A stretch of 64,000 bases of DNA from Ferrimonas futtsuensis DSM 18154 (GCF_000422645.1 NZ_AUGL01000007.1:1-64000), one strand, 5' to 3'; shown: positions 28,877-40,237, counted from the first letter of the stretch. Numbers and translations are program-made. Notes: generated by a model not told the origin, from the sequence alone.

Positions 28877-30823
28877 CTACAGCTTCAGATTGTCGTCCAG
28901 GAAACTGAGGATCTCACCATACACTTCGATTCGGGTCTTCTCATCGAACACGCCGTGCCCCTCTTTATCCAACTCCACCCACTTATAAGAGAGCTTATGC
29001 TCATCCAGGGCCTTGCGCAGCGCCTCGGCATGCTCGATTGGCACCCGCTCATCCTCGCCGCCATGGATAATCAGCAGCGGGATCTTCAGCTTGTCCACAT
29101 TGTGCACCGGGGAGAAGGCTTTCATATTGCTGTCATCCTCACCCACCACATCCTTCAGATAGCGAACACCGGATTTACGGGTTGGGATGTCCCCCACCTC
29201 ATACATCAGCTCCAGATCATACACCCCGGCAAAACCGATGGCGCACTGGAACAGATCCGGTGCCAAAATGGGGGCCTGCAGGGCTGAGTAGCCGCCGAAG
29301 GAACCGCCGTAGATGCAGATGTTGTCCTTGTCCACCTTGCCCTGTTCAATCATGTATCTGGTGGCATCGATGATGTCGTACTGAATCTTGCTGCCCCAGT
29401 TGCGGTAACCGGCCTCCTCGTAGTTGCGGCCATATCCGCCGGAACCGCGGAAGTTCACCTGCAGTACCGCCATACCCCGGCTGGCCAGCATCTGAGTTTC
29501 ACCATTGTACTCCCAATAGTCTCTGGGACCGTGGGGGCCGCCATGAGGGTTGACCACCAGTGGCAGGTTCTTGGCCTCCTTGCCCGCAGGAACAGTCAGG
29601 TAACCATGGATGGTCATGCCATCGCGGGCCTTGAAGCTGAAAGGCTCTACCGTGGCGGCTGTCTTGGGATCGACCCAACCGCGCTTGGCCAGCAGGGGGC
29701 GGACGTTGTTCTTTTTGCGATCGTACAGATAGTAGGTGCCGGGGTTAGTGTCGCTGTAAGCGAGAACGACGGCCAGGTTACCATCCAGAGTCTGACTGGT
29801 GATGGCCACCTGGTGACCGGGGAAAGCCTGCAACAGCCCCTTCAGGGTCTGGGCATCGCGGCTCTTACTATCGACAAACACATAACTGGGATAACCGGGC
29901 TCCACCTCCAGGGCATAGAGGTTTCTGCCGTCGGCGGAGAACTTCGGAGACTGAGGGTTGACCACATCATCGCGGTAAATAATTTTACTCTTTCCGGTCT
30001 TCAGGTTGACCTTCTTCAGAGCCTGCAGGGTATGGTCGTTGTCATCCAGCACATAGACCTCGTCCTTGGAGGCAAAGGAGATGGGATAGATCTCACCCTC
30101 GTTGCTCTTCTCGTCGTAGAACAGGGTCCAGTCGTCGCCCTGACCTTCCCGGTAAAACATCTTATAGAAGCCGTCATTGTTGGTTCCGGCAACAAAGCGC
30201 ACTTCACCGTCGTGATCGGTCAGGAAACCAGAGTAGGCCACCGGCGCATACGCCACCTTCTTACGCTTACCATTGTGGATGTTCACCTTAAAGACGGTGG
30301 CGTTGCGATCCCCCTTGGAGCTCATCGGAGTGGACTTGATCAGCACATAGTCCTCATCCTCGGGCAGGGGGTCGATCATACTCCCCCAGGCCTGGATAGG
30401 ATCCGAGCCCTTGCCCAGGCGGGTGCCGGTGCTGGACTTCCCTGAGTTGTAGCCAAACAGATAGAGGGGTTGCTTGCCGTTGAAGTCCACGGCCATCAAC
30501 TCACCATAGTCCTGAGGCTGAGCGACCCACCCCTTCAGGTACTCCTTGGTGGTCACCAGGCGATCGTTACTGGCCCAGTAGTAGGCGCCGACCTGGCCAT
30601 TGCCCTTGTAGCGGATGCCGTGGCGCAGCTTCAGGGTGTCGGTGTCCAAAATCGCCACAACCTGCTTACCATCAGACTTGGTCAGCATCGCCAGATGATC
30701 CCCCTTGGGGGAGATTTTAACGGAGTAGGCCTGACTGGCTTTGGCAAAGTGCTCCACCGGCGGCTCGGCCGCCCAGGCGGGCAACGCCAACAGGATTGCC
30801 AGCATGGAAATAAGTCGGGTCAC
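28877..30823 (-). CDS. S9-family serine peptidase (prolyl oligopeptidase/acylaminoacyl-peptidase type), exported
   Basis: 648 residues. A signal peptide (hydrophobic core LISMLAILLALPA, cleavage near AWA-AE) implies a periplasmic or secreted enzyme. The N-terminal two thirds form a WD/beta-propeller-like region. The C-terminal alpha/beta-hydrolase domain has LPLVVNPHGGPHG, the nucleophile GGSFGGYS (Ser508), the acid in IHGGEDERVP and the base in KEGHGV. I chose the GTG at 30823 because AAGGAG lies 7 bases upstream; an ATG 15 codons earlier lacks a site and would spoil the signal. Likely role: degradation of peptides imported into the periplasm. It stands between dnaJ and the M48 lipoprotein. 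Confidence 0.9.
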   Translation of the reverse strand: MTRLISMLAILLALPAWAAEPPVEHFAKASQAYSVKISPKGDHLAMLTKSDGKQVVAILDTDTLKLRHGIRYKGNGQVGAYYWASNDRLVTTKEYLKGWVAQPQDYGELMAVDFNGKQPLYLFGYNSGKSSTGTRLGKGSDPIQAWGSMIDPLPEDEDYVLIKSTPMSSKGDRNATVFKVNIHNGKRKKVAYAPVAYSGFLTDHDGEVRFVAGTNNDGFYKMFYREGQGDDWTLFYDEKSNEGEIYPISFASKDEVYVLDDNDHTLQALKKVNLKTGKSKIIYRDDVVNPQSPKFSADGRNLYALEVEPGYPSYVFVDSKSRDAQTLKGLLQAFPGHQVAITSQTLDGNLAVVLAYSDTNPGTYYLYDRKKNNVRPLLAKRGWVDPKTAATVEPFSFKARDGMTIHGYLTVPAGKEAKNLPLVVNPHGGPHGPRDYWEYNGETQMLASRGMAVLQVNFRGSGGYGRNYEEAGYRNWGSKIQYDIIDATRYMIEQGKVDKDNICIYGGSFGGYSALQAPILAPDLFQCAIGFAGVYDLELMYEVGDIPTRKSGVRYLKDVVGEDDSNMKAFSPVHNVDKLKIPLLIIHGGEDERVPIEHAEALRKALDEHKLSYKWVELDKEGHGVFDEKTRIEVYGEILSFLDDNLKL

Positions 30824-30876
30824 GGAAACGCTCCTTGTTGCATGGGTGAGTCTTATAAGTTTCCGCATGTTAAATA

Positions 30877-30906
30877 AAAAGAGCCGCTGTTAAAAGCGGC
30901 TCTTTT
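30877..30906 (-). terminator. Rho-independent terminator of dnaKJ
   Basis: A long hairpin AAAAGAGCCGCT/AGCGGCTCTTTT with a short loop followed by TTATT on the minus strand, 20 bp past the dnaJ stop. Confidence 0.85.
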
Positions 30907-30925
30907 ATAAATGGGATTCAGTCGG

Positions 30926-32059
30926 TTAACTGGTCAGGTCATCGAAAAACTTCTTCACACCATCGAAGAAACCTTCCGCCTTGGGGCTGTGCTTCTTGGA
31001 GGAGCCGGACAGGGTCTGCTCCAACTCACGCAACAGCTCCTTCTGACGCTCGGTCAGATTCACCGGGGTTTCGATGATCACCTTGCAGATAAGATCCCCC
31101 ACCGCATGACTGCGTACGGACTTCACACCCTTGCCTCGCAGACGGAACATGCGACCTGTCTGGGTCTCTGCCGCCACCTTGAGGCTGACACGACCATCCA
31201 GGGTCGGCACTTCGATGTCACCACCGACGGCAGCGGTGGCGAAGCTGATGGGCACTTCGCAGTAGAGGTTGTTGCCATCACGCTCGAAGATGGGGTGGTC
31301 CTTGACGTGCACCTGTACATACAGGTCACCTGCCGGGGCGCCCACTTCACCCGCTTCCCCTTCACCGGAGAGGCGAATGCGGTCGCCGGTGTCCACGCCA
31401 GCAGGAATCTTCACAGACAGGGTCTTGGTCTTCTCGACACGGCCCTGGCCGTGACACTTGCCACAGGGGTCTTTAATTACCTTGCCCTTACCGCGACAGG
31501 TAGGACAGGTCTGGTTTACCGCAAAGAAGCCCTGGCGCATCTGTACCTGGCCCTGGCCATGACAGGTGCCACAGGTCTGGGCACTGGAGCCAGACTTGGC
31601 ACCGCTGCCATGACAGCTGTCACAGGTGGCAAGAACGGGAATGCGGATCTCCTTGGTGATCCCCTTAACCGCTTCCTCCAGGGTCAGCTCCATGTTATAG
31701 CGCAGGTCGTTGCCACGGGCAGGACCGGCACGGCCACCACGGCGGCCGCCACCAAAGATATCGCCAAACACGTCACCGAAGATGTCACCGAAATCGCCAC
31801 CGGCGCCCCCACCGAAGCCACCGCCACGGTTGGGATCCACACCGGCATGGCCGAACTGATCATAGGCGGCCCGCTTTTCGGAATCGGTGAGGATCTCGTA
31901 GGCTTCCTTCACCTCCTTAAAGCTCTCCTCCGCCTTGGCATCCCCCGGGTTGCGGTCCGGGTGGAACTTCATCGCCAGGCGTTTGTAGGCCTTTTTAATA
32001 TCTCGCTCGCTGGCATCTCTGGCCACCCCGAGCACTTCGTAGAAATCGCGTTTGGACAT
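30926..32059 (-). CDS. dnaJ: Chaperone protein DnaJ
   Basis: 377 residues, same as E. coli. It is the Hsp40 co-chaperone that delivers substrates to DnaK and stimulates its ATPase. The J domain (1-70) has the HPD motif in [11 protein letters not shown] Gly/Phe-rich linker (about 75-110) is followed by four CxxCxGxG zinc-binding repeats ([32 protein letters not shown]) and the C-terminal substrate domain. It lies downstream of dnaK with a hairpin in the 86-bp gap. Confidence 0.98.
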   Translation of the reverse strand: MSKRDFYEVLGVARDASERDIKKAYKRLAMKFHPDRNPGDAKAEESFKEVKEAYEILTDSEKRAAYDQFGHAGVDPNRGGGFGGGAGGDFGDIFGDVFGDIFGGGRRGGRAGPARGNDLRYNMELTLEEAVKGITKEIRIPVLATCDSCHGSGAKSGSSAQTCGTCHGQGQVQMRQGFFAVNQTCPTCRGKGKVIKDPCGKCHGQGRVEKTKTLSVKIPAGVDTGDRIRLSGEGEAGEVGAPAGDLYVQVHVKDHPIFERDGNNLYCEVPISFATAAVGGDIEVPTLDGRVSLKVAAETQTGRMFRLRGKGVKSVRSHAVGDLICKVIIETPVNLTERQKELLRELEQTLSGSSKKHSPKAEGFFDGVKKFFDDLTS

Positions 32060-32087
32060 ATCTCTAGCCGTCAGTAGTCTCGCAAAA

Positions 32088-32116
32088 ACGGGCGGTCGGT
32101 GGTACCGAACGCCCGT
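32088..32116 (-). terminator. Hairpin in the dnaK-dnaJ gap, possible attenuator
   Basis: A stem ACGGGCG/CGCCCGT with an inner GGTACC-centred dyad, followed by TTTTTGCG on the minus strand. It may partly terminate dnaK transcripts and so lower the dnaJ to dnaK ratio, or act as a processing or stability stem. Confidence 0.6.
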
Positions 32117-32145
32117 TGTATTGTCAGGTCAAAGGACGTTAAGAA

Positions 32146-34062
<1,917 letters not shown>

Positions 34063-34126
34063 CGAAAGCCTCCAAAAAATACGTTTATATCTAAAGCTAA
34101 CTAAGCTAATTCTTTCGTTAACCCCT

Positions 34127-34155
34127 ATCTGGGGTTAGCGCCCTGCCCTTTCAAG
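34127..34155 (-). promoter_or_regulatory. Sigma-32-type heat-shock promoter P1 of dnaK
   Basis: The minus strand reads CTTGAAA (34149-34155), a 14-bp spacer and CCCCAGAT (34127-34134), near perfect against the sigma-32 consensus. It lies 65 bp upstream of the dnaK ATG. Confidence 0.8.
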
Positions 34156-34191
34156 GGGGCAATCAAAAATTTTTCCCTGTGGATGGCAGGG

Positions 34192-34219
34192 ATATGGGGC
34201 CTGTGGAGAAAAAACCAAG
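34192..34219 (-). promoter_or_regulatory. Sigma-32-type heat-shock promoter P2 of dnaK
   Basis: The minus strand reads CTTGGTT (34213-34219), a 13-bp spacer and CCCCATAT (34192-34199). The -10 is perfect and the -35 weaker. It is in tandem with P1, as in E. coli dnaK. Confidence 0.65.
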
Positions 34220-34317
34220 GGGGCAATACAAAAAATTTGATCAAAATCCGTGCTCAGGCAGGATTGTATACAATATAATACCCATGCCTGATGTTTGGTC
34301 CCTGTGAAGTTTTTCCA

Positions 34318-35244
34318 ATGGTTAAGAATCAACGCCGTGCCCTGATGTACGGCGGCGGGGCGGTGCTGGCCTGGTCCACCGTCGCCTCCGCCTTTAAGCT
34401 CTCCCTGCAGCACCTGTCTCCCAGCCAGTTGCTGCTCTATGCCGCCCTGGTGTCAACCCTGGCATTGGCTGCGATAGTGCTGGCGCAGGGAAAGGGGGCG
34501 CTGGTCCGCCGACAGTTTCGAACCAGCCCGATGCGCTACCTGCAGAGCGGGTTGTTGAACCCTTTCCTCTATTACCTGGTGCTTTTCGGCTGCTATGACC
34601 TGCTGCCCGCCCAGCAGGCCCAACCGCTGACCTACACCTGGGCGATTCTGTTCAGCCTGCTGTCCGTTCCCCTTCTTGGTCAAAAGCTGAAGGCCTGGGA
34701 TCTGGTGGCAGCGATGATCGCCTATGGTGGCGTGGTGGTGATCGCCACCGGCGGTCAACTGTTGGATTTCGAAATGGAGTCCCCGCTGGGCTATGGGCTG
34801 GGGCTGCTGTGCACCCTGCTGTGGTCTCTCTACTGGATAGTGAACGCCCGGGACAAGGGCGACCCAGTGGTCAGCCTGCTGCTGAGTTTCCTGATTGGTC
34901 TGCCGTTTATCTTCGCCGCCAGCTGGTACAGAGACGGACTGTCCCTGCCCAGCCTGGAGGGGCTGGCAGGCGCCGCCTACGTGGGACTGTTCGAGATGGG
35001 CTTTACCTTCGTGCTCTGGCTGAAGGCTCTGAAGAGCGCAGAGCGTACCGCCCCCATCACCAATATGGTGTTCCTGGCCCCCTTCCTGTCGCTGTTCTTT
35101 ATCTCCACCCTGGTGGGGGAGACCATCGCCCCCGCCACCTTCACCGGCCTGGCGCTGATCGTTCTGGCCCTGGTGAGCCAGCAGTTGGGCCCCAGGCTTA
35201 AGCCAATACGACGCTCCAAGGTGGCAGGCTCTGGCTCACTGTGA
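34318..35244 (+). CDS. EamA-family (DMT) permease
   Basis: 308 residues with about ten hydrophobic segments arranged as two EamA repeats, typical of drug/metabolite transporters of the inner membrane. The first repeat starts YGGGAVLAWSTVASAFKL. The second contains GLGLLCTLLWSLYWIVNAR and ends near LVGETIAPATFTGLALIVLAL. I chose the ATG at 34318 because family members start just before the first membrane segment; an ATG at 34291 is possible. The substrate cannot be told from sequence. It overlaps the convergent LysR gene by 9 bp at the 3' ends. Confidence 0.85.
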   Translation: MVKNQRRALMYGGGAVLAWSTVASAFKLSLQHLSPSQLLLYAALVSTLALAAIVLAQGKGALVRRQFRTSPMRYLQSGLLNPFLYYLVLFGCYDLLPAQQAQPLTYTWAILFSLLSVPLLGQKLKAWDLVAAMIAYGGVVVIATGGQLLDFEMESPLGYGLGLLCTLLWSLYWIVNARDKGDPVVSLLLSFLIGLPFIFAASWYRDGLSLPSLEGLAGAAYVGLFEMGFTFVLWLKALKSAERTAPITNMVFLAPFLSLFFISTLVGETIAPATFTGLALIVLALVSQQLGPRLKPIRRSKVAGSGSL

Positions 35245-36078
35245 TCGCCAGGCTTCGGCGGCGCCCAGCAGCGCCGTCTGAGCCGGCTTGCCACTGTCAC
35301 TGGCGTGCAGAGTCAAGCCGATACGACGAAACATCCTTGGCGCATCCAGCGCTACCTGTACCAGGTCATCCGCCGTCTCCAGCACCCCCCAGGGCAGAAA
35401 CGAGATCCCCACCCCGGCACTCACCAGGTGCCTCACCTGGGTCTTGTGCTGAGCCTTGGCCACCAGGTTGACCGCAAACCCTTCACTGGCCAGCAGACTC
35501 AGGGTCTGTTGGTGGGCCTCGCAGGCCACACACTCGATGAAGTTGAAATCATTGAGATCGGCAATGGACACCCTCTCCCTTTCTGCCAGCGGGTGCGCCT
35601 TGGGGACACAGAGTACATAGTCCTCCTCCCACAAGGGCAGAAACAACTCGTCCTCGCGCTTAAACACATCCAGGGTCATCCTGGCCTGAGCCCGCTCATC
35701 CTCATGATCCAGCAGCTCCAGGCTGAGTTGCGGCGCCAGTTCGATGCAATGCCCTAGGAAGCGGGCGTAGTGGCTGGGGCTGATGTCGTGAAAGTTGGCC
35801 AATGACAGCGGCAACCGTGCGCTAGCATCGTCAAACAACCGGCTCATTTTCTCCATCTGACCCAGCGCCTGCAATGCCAGGGGGTAGAGTTGATGGGCCT
35901 CATCGGTGAGATCGACACCGCGCTTGTGGCGACGGAACAGGGTGACCCCCAGCTCAGACTCCAACTGCTTGATCGCCGCCGACAGGGAGGGCTGAGAGAC
36001 AAACACCCGCTGGGCGGCGGCGGTGATGGCCCGCTCCTCGAACACCGCCACGAAACAGCGCAGCAACCTTACATCCAT
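35236..36078 (-). CDS. LysR-family transcriptional regulator
   Basis: 280 residues. The N-terminal winged helix-turn-helix (about 1-60) has the signature FVAVFEERAITAAAQRVFVSQPSLSAAIKQLESELGVTLF in separate parts of the LysR pattern. A substrate-binding domain (about 90-280) of periplasmic-binding fold follows. It is divergent from the SDR gene at 36194, with 115 bp between, the classic arrangement for a LysR regulator and its target. The effector and regulon are unknown. Its 3' end overlaps the EamA gene. Confidence 0.9.
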   Translation of the reverse strand: MDVRLLRCFVAVFEERAITAAAQRVFVSQPSLSAAIKQLESELGVTLFRRHKRGVDLTDEAHQLYPLALQALGQMEKMSRLFDDASARLPLSLANFHDISPSHYARFLGHCIELAPQLSLELLDHEDERAQARMTLDVFKREDELFLPLWEEDYVLCVPKAHPLAERERVSIADLNDFNFIECVACEAHQQTLSLLASEGFAVNLVAKAQHKTQVRHLVSAGVGISFLPWGVLETADDLVQVALDAPRMFRRIGLTLHASDSGKPAQTALLGAAEAWRSQ

Positions 36079-36193
36079 AGGAAACACCTATCTCTAACAG
36101 AGAAAATTAATATTTTAAGGCTATGAAGCCTAGCACTATAGTGTGCGCCATCGCCAGGGCGCCGCCCTGCATCAACCCTTTGGAGAGACAGTT

Positions 36194-36916
36194 ATGACCA
36201 AACCCCTGGTAATCATCACCGGCGCCAGCTCAGGCATCGGCGAAGCCACCGCACGCACCCTGTCCGCCGCTGGCCACCCACTGCTGTTGCTGGCCCGCCG
36301 CCTGGAGAAACTGGAGTCCCTGAACCTGCCCAACACCCTGTGCCGCAAGGTGGACGTCACCGACATCGACAGCTTCGCGACTGCCATTGAGGAGGCCGAA
36401 GCCCAATTTGGCCCCTCTGATTGCCTGATCAACAACGCCGGTGTGATGCTCCTCGGCGATGCCCATAGCCAGGCCCCCGCCGAGTGGCAGAAGATGCTGG
36501 ATGTCAACGTGATGGGACTGTTGAACGGCATCCATCTGGTGCTGGGCAAGATGCGCCAGCGCAAATGCGGCACCATCATCAACATCAGCTCCGTCGCTGG
36601 CCGCAAGACCTTCCCCAACCACGTAGCCTACTGCGGCACCAAGTTCGCCGTTCACGGCCTGTCGGAAACCCTGCGTGAAGAGGTGTGCGGCGACGATGTC
36701 CGGGTGATCACCATCGCCCCCGGTGCCGTGGAGACCGAACTGCTCAGCCACACCACCAGCGACACCATCAAAGCCGGTTATGGTGAGTGGAAAGAGAGCA
36801 TGGGCGGTGTCCTGGCGGCCCAGGATGTCGCCAACGCCATCGACTACGCCTACCGCCAGCCGCAAAACGTTCATATTCGGGAGATTGTTCTGACCACCAC
36901 CCGTCAGCCTGCCTAA
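36194..36916 (+). CDS. SDR-family NAD(P)-dependent oxidoreductase
   Basis: 240 residues, a classical short-chain dehydrogenase. Cofactor motif TGASSGIG at 9-16, NNAG in LINNAGVML, the catalytic Ser in INISSVAG, and the YxxxK pair in YCGTK at about 146-150. It resembles the many SDRs annotated as clavulanate-type or YdfG-like reductases; substrate unknown. The ATG at 36194 follows a GGAGAGACAG ribosome site. The divergent LysR gene is a plausible regulator. Confidence 0.9.
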   Translation: MTKPLVIITGASSGIGEATARTLSAAGHPLLLLARRLEKLESLNLPNTLCRKVDVTDIDSFATAIEEAEAQFGPSDCLINNAGVMLLGDAHSQAPAEWQKMLDVNVMGLLNGIHLVLGKMRQRKCGTIINISSVAGRKTFPNHVAYCGTKFAVHGLSETLREEVCGDDVRVITIAPGAVETELLSHTTSDTIKAGYGEWKESMGGVLAAQDVANAIDYAYRQPQNVHIREIVLTTTRQPA

Positions 36917-37074
36917 CCTCTCTCCGGCGAGGCTTGTCCCCAAGGATCTTCGGGAGGCAGGCCTCTGTCATTCTCAGCACCCATCCAGATCACGAACGCC
37001 ACTCACCCCCTTGTGAACCTGGCACGCAAAAATGCTATGCTCCCCGGCAACCAGACTGCGTTCGGAGAGAGATA

Positions 37075-37779
37075 ATGGCAGCCAGATGGGCACTTTTAGC
37101 AACAGTTATCACAGCTTTATGCCTGTCACCGGTATCCTTTTCAATGGCGCAGGGGAAAGCCGCCAAACGATTGGAAAGCGCCCTGGCGAGAATGCCCGGA
37201 GGCACTATGCCGGTGCAACTGACCCTGGTGGCCATCAAGTCGGACTACCGAATGGAGGTGTGGGGTGCCGATGTCCTGGGGAACTGGTACACCCTGCGCA
37301 CCTATCCCATTATGGGGTTCAGTGGCGGTCCCGGGCCCAAACTGATGGAGGGCGACCTGCAGGTACCTGAAGGGGTCTACCGTCCCGTGGCCCTGAACCC
37401 CAACAGCAAGTACCACCTCTCCGTCAAGCTCAACTACCCCAATGGCCTGGATAAGCACTACGCCAGGGAGGAGGGACGTGCCCGTCCCGGTGGAGACATC
37501 TTTATCCATGGTGACAAAGCGTCCAGCGGATGCCTGGCCATGGGCAATACCGCCATCGAGGAGATCTATCATCTGGTGGAGCAGGTCGGCCTTGGCGACA
37601 CCCAGATAGTGATCACCCCAGTGGATCCCCGCATCACCAGACTGCGCCCCTGGCCCTCCAGCCCGGTGTGGACTGAGCACAAATACCGCCGCATTCGGGA
37701 TACGCTGGCCAGCCTGGGGCACAAAAAAAGCAGCCCGGAGGCTGCTTCTGCATCTGTCTTTACCCCAATCAGGCGGTAG
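37075..37779 (+). CDS. Exported YafK-like L,D-transpeptidase family protein
   Basis: 234 residues with a signal peptide ([17 protein letters not shown], cleavage near SMA-QG). The YkuD catalytic motif is visible: His145 in FIHGD and the nucleophile Cys153 in SSGCLAM. Overall it resembles E. coli YafK (DpaA/LdtF), which releases Braun lipoprotein from peptidoglycan, more than cross-linking L,D-transpeptidases. The ATG at 37075 is preceded by GGAGAGAG. Its last codons overlap the grpE stop by 11 bp, and the grpE terminator hairpin (37729-37746) lies inside this coding region. Confidence 0.85.
   Translation: MAARWALLATVITALCLSPVSFSMAQGKAAKRLESALARMPGGTMPVQLTLVAIKSDYRMEVWGADVLGNWYTLRTYPIMGFSGGPGPKLMEGDLQVPEGVYRPVALNPNSKYHLSVKLNYPNGLDKHYAREEGRARPGGDIFIHGDKASSGCLAMGNTAIEEIYHLVEQVGLGDTQIVITPVDPRITRLRPWPSSPVWTEHKYRRIRDTLASLGHKKSSPEAASASVFTPIRR
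37729..37746 (-). terminator. grpE terminator embedded in the L,D-transpeptidase coding sequence
   Basis: A stem AGCAGCC/GGCTGCT with a CGGA-type loop, followed on the minus strand by seven T residues, 23 bp past the grpE stop. On the plus strand it is read as Lys-Lys-Ser-Ser-Pro-Glu-Ala-Ala codons. Confidence 0.8.
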
Positions 37780-38359
37780 TGTCCACTGAGGGTTGATCAC
37801 TGCCCTTGGAGATCATCACCATGGCCGGGCGCAGCAGACGGCCATTGAGCTCATAACCCTTCTGCATTACTGCCATTACGGTGTTGGCAGGAAACTCTTC
37901 GCTGGGCTGCATCGCCATTGCCTGGTGCTGGTCCGGATTAAAGGGCTGACCGATAGGATCGATCTCTTTAATGCCAAACTTGTCGATACCGGCCAGGAAG
38001 CTCTTGTGGGTCAGTTCCACACCCTCAAGCAGAGGCTTCACGGCTTCGTTGTCGGCATCCCCGGTGGCCAGGGCACGTTCCAGGTTATCAACAACAGGCA
38101 GCAGTTCACCGGCGAATTTCTCCAGGGCAAACTTACGGGCCTTCTCCACATCCTGAGCGCTGCGGCGACGGACATTCTCCATCTCGGCGTGGGCACGGAC
38201 AACGCTGTCCTTCTGCTCCTCCACCTTTGCCTGGGCGGCTAACAGGGCATTTTCCAGCTCCTCTATGCGGGCGGCTTGTGGATCCTGCTCGGCATCAACC
38301 TGCTGTTGCTCCATCTCAACCTCTTCTGGCTGCTCCACTTTTTGCTGCTCGTCGCTCAT
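37769..38359 (-). CDS. grpE: Nucleotide exchange factor GrpE
   Basis: 196 residues, near E. coli GrpE (197). It releases ADP from DnaK. An acidic, Gln/Glu-rich N-terminus and long helical dimerisation region (about 28-95, [23 protein letters not shown]) are followed by the beta-wing with [10 protein letters not shown] and a C-terminal [18 protein letters not shown] clear heat-shock promoter lies upstream at 38405-38434. It diverges from nadK, the enterobacterial arrangement. Confidence 0.97.
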   Translation of the reverse strand: MSDEQQKVEQPEEVEMEQQQVDAEQDPQAARIEELENALLAAQAKVEEQKDSVVRAHAEMENVRRRSAQDVEKARKFALEKFAGELLPVVDNLERALATGDADNEAVKPLLEGVELTHKSFLAGIDKFGIKEIDPIGQPFNPDQHQAMAMQPSEEFPANTVMAVMQKGYELNGRLLRPAMVMISKGSDQPSVDTTA

Positions 38360-38404
38360 TTCAACTCCGGCTAAAATACTTTATTCCCAAAGGCTCTGAG
38401 CCTA

Positions 38405-38434
38405 TTATGGGGACTGATTTACGGACTTCAAGGG
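38405..38434 (-). promoter_or_regulatory. Sigma-32-type heat-shock promoter of grpE
   Basis: The minus strand reads CCCTTGAA, a 14-bp spacer, then CCCCATAA, an excellent match to the sigma-32 consensus, 46 bp upstream of the grpE ATG. Confidence 0.82.
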
Positions 38435-38479
38435 CCACAGAGCCACAAGATTCCCGTCCGCCCTACAGATGAGCAGAAG

Positions 38480-39364
38480 ATGCAGACACACTTCAAATCC
38501 ATTGGCCTTATCGGCAAGCCTCGTCACGAAGGCGCAAATCAGACCCTGGCGCAGCTATTCTATTGGCTGGATAAGCAAGGATATGAAGTACTTATCGAAT
38601 CCAACATCGCCCGCGAGCTCGGCTGCACCAAGGCGGAAGCGGTGGAGATCAACGAGATTGGTGAGCGCTGCGACCTGGCCATCGTAGTGGGCGGTGACGG
38701 AAATATGCTGGGCGCGGCCCGGGTGCTGTCCCGCTACGATATCGCCGTGCTGGGGGTGAACCGGGGGAATCTGGGTTTTCTGACCGATGTGGATCCGGAC
38801 CAGTTCAAGCCCACGCTGACCAAGGTGCTGGCCGGCGAGTTTGACACCGAAAAACGATTCCTGCTTCGCACCGAAGTGCACCGCCACGGAGAGCAGAAGG
38901 CCCACAACGTGGCAGTCAACGAAGCCGTTCTGCACGCCGGTAAAGTGGCTCACATGATCGATTTCGAGGTCTATATCGACGGCCACTTTATGTACAGCCA
39001 ACGGGCCGATGGGATGATTGTCGCCACCCCGACAGGATCGACGGCCTACTCGTTGAGCGCGGGCGGCGCCATCCTCACCCCCAAACTCAATGCCAACATC
39101 CTGGTGCCCATGTTTCCTCACACCCTGTCGTGCCGCCCCATCGTGGTCAACGGAGACAGTGAGATTACCCTGAAAGCCTCCTGCAACAGCCCGTCGTCTG
39201 AGCTGGCCATCAGTTGTGACAGCCAGGTAACTCTGCCCTGCCAGCCAGGAGACGAGATCCGCATTCGCAAGGCGGATGCCTGCCTGAGACTGATCCACCC
39301 CAAGGGCTATAACTACTTCGAAGTCCTTCGCAGCAAGCTGGACTGGGGCAACAAGCTGTTCTAG
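38480..39364 (+). CDS. nadK: NAD kinase
   Basis: 294 residues, same as E. coli. It phosphorylates NAD to NADP. The nucleotide-kinase motif [15 protein letters not shown] (GGDGN), [14 protein letters not shown], the NE-containing AVNEAVLH and the [18 protein letters not shown] signature are present. It is divergent from grpE. In E. coli nadK and recN are adjacent; here an SDR gene on the opposite strand separates them. Confidence 0.97.
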   Translation: MQTHFKSIGLIGKPRHEGANQTLAQLFYWLDKQGYEVLIESNIARELGCTKAEAVEINEIGERCDLAIVVGGDGNMLGAARVLSRYDIAVLGVNRGNLGFLTDVDPDQFKPTLTKVLAGEFDTEKRFLLRTEVHRHGEQKAHNVAVNEAVLHAGKVAHMIDFEVYIDGHFMYSQRADGMIVATPTGSTAYSLSAGGAILTPKLNANILVPMFPHTLSCRPIVVNGDSEITLKASCNSPSSELAISCDSQVTLPCQPGDEIRIRKADACLRLIHPKGYNYFEVLRSKLDWGNKLF

Positions 39365-39425
39365 CCTGGCCTGTGGGTATTTCCCGTCAGTGGTGAGAAT
39401 TCGGCCCTAGGGCAATCGGCGCCGT

Positions 39426-40118
39426 CTACCAGGGGATAGACTTGCCGTCTCGCAAGAAAGCGCCATTGGGGCCCTGGGGATCCAGGGTCGCTGCCCAGGT
39501 AATCCAGTTGGCCGACTCGGCCGGATCCCGGCTGGCCTGGGGCCCGCCCATGTCGGTTCTGGCCCAGCCAGGACAAACCGAATTGACTTTTATCCCCTCA
39601 TCGGACACCTCAGAGGCCACCACCCGGGTCAGCGCATTGAGCGCCGCCTTGGACACCCGATAGGCCACCTGCAACTCTCCCATCTCGGCCAGGGAGCCAT
39701 ATCCGGAGGAAACGTTGACGATTCGGCCATAGCCCCGGGGACGCATCAGGGGCAGAATCATCTTGCACATCAGCATGGCACCGGTGACATTGGTGGTCAG
39801 GGTCTGCTGCCACTGCTCCAGGGTGATGTCAGACAGGGACTGGCTCTGATCAATGAAAATTCCGGCGTTGTTGACCAGCACCTCAACCCCACCGAACAGC
39901 TGACCTAGCCAGGCGCCCAAGGCATGAATCTGCTCGGCATCACACACATCCAGCATAAAGGGACTGGCCTCTCCCCCTCTTTCGCGGATGGATTCCGCCA
40001 CCTGAGTAGCGGCTTCATGGCTGCGGGCACAAGTCACCACATGGTACCCCCTCTCCGCCAACTGATGAGCCACGTGCCACCCCAGTCCCCTGTTACTGCC
40101 GGTCACCACTGCGATCAT
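39426..40118 (-). CDS. SDR-family oxidoreductase (carbonyl reductase-like)
   Basis: 230 residues. Cofactor motif TGSNRGLG at 6-13, VNNAGIF, a long variable loop, NVSSGYG (catalytic Ser) and YRVSK (catalytic Tyr and Lys). Near the C-terminus VCPGWARTDMGG and RDGKSIPW resemble carbonyl reductase/sepiapterin reductase-like SDRs. The ATG at 40118 follows GGAGGCGTC. The frame is open upstream to 40232, but that part overlaps the recN control region and has no family similarity. It is inserted between nadK and recN relative to enterobacteria. Substrate unknown. Confidence 0.88.
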   Translation of the reverse strand: MIAVVTGSNRGLGWHVAHQLAERGYHVVTCARSHEAATQVAESIRERGGEASPFMLDVCDAEQIHALGAWLGQLFGGVEVLVNNAGIFIDQSQSLSDITLEQWQQTLTTNVTGAMLMCKMILPLMRPRGYGRIVNVSSGYGSLAEMGELQVAYRVSKAALNALTRVVASEVSDEGIKVNSVCPGWARTDMGGPQASRDPAESANWITWAATLDPQGPNGAFLRDGKSIPW

Positions 40119-40220
40119 GCTGACGCCTCCAAAAACCGTCCTCAATGAAACATAGAAGGCGGTCACCCGCTGTACAACTTTTTGTCTCTGTTGCTTTACT
40201 GAGCAAAAAAAACCTCTATA

Positions 40221-40236
40221 CTGTCTTTCCATACAG
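40221..40236. promoter_or_regulatory. LexA (SOS) box 1 of recN
   Basis: The sequence CTGT-N8-ACAG, flanked by a symmetric TA on each side, exactly matches the LexA half-site rule. It begins within the probable -10 TATACT, so LexA binding would block RNA polymerase. Confidence 0.88.
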
Positions 40237-40237
40237 T

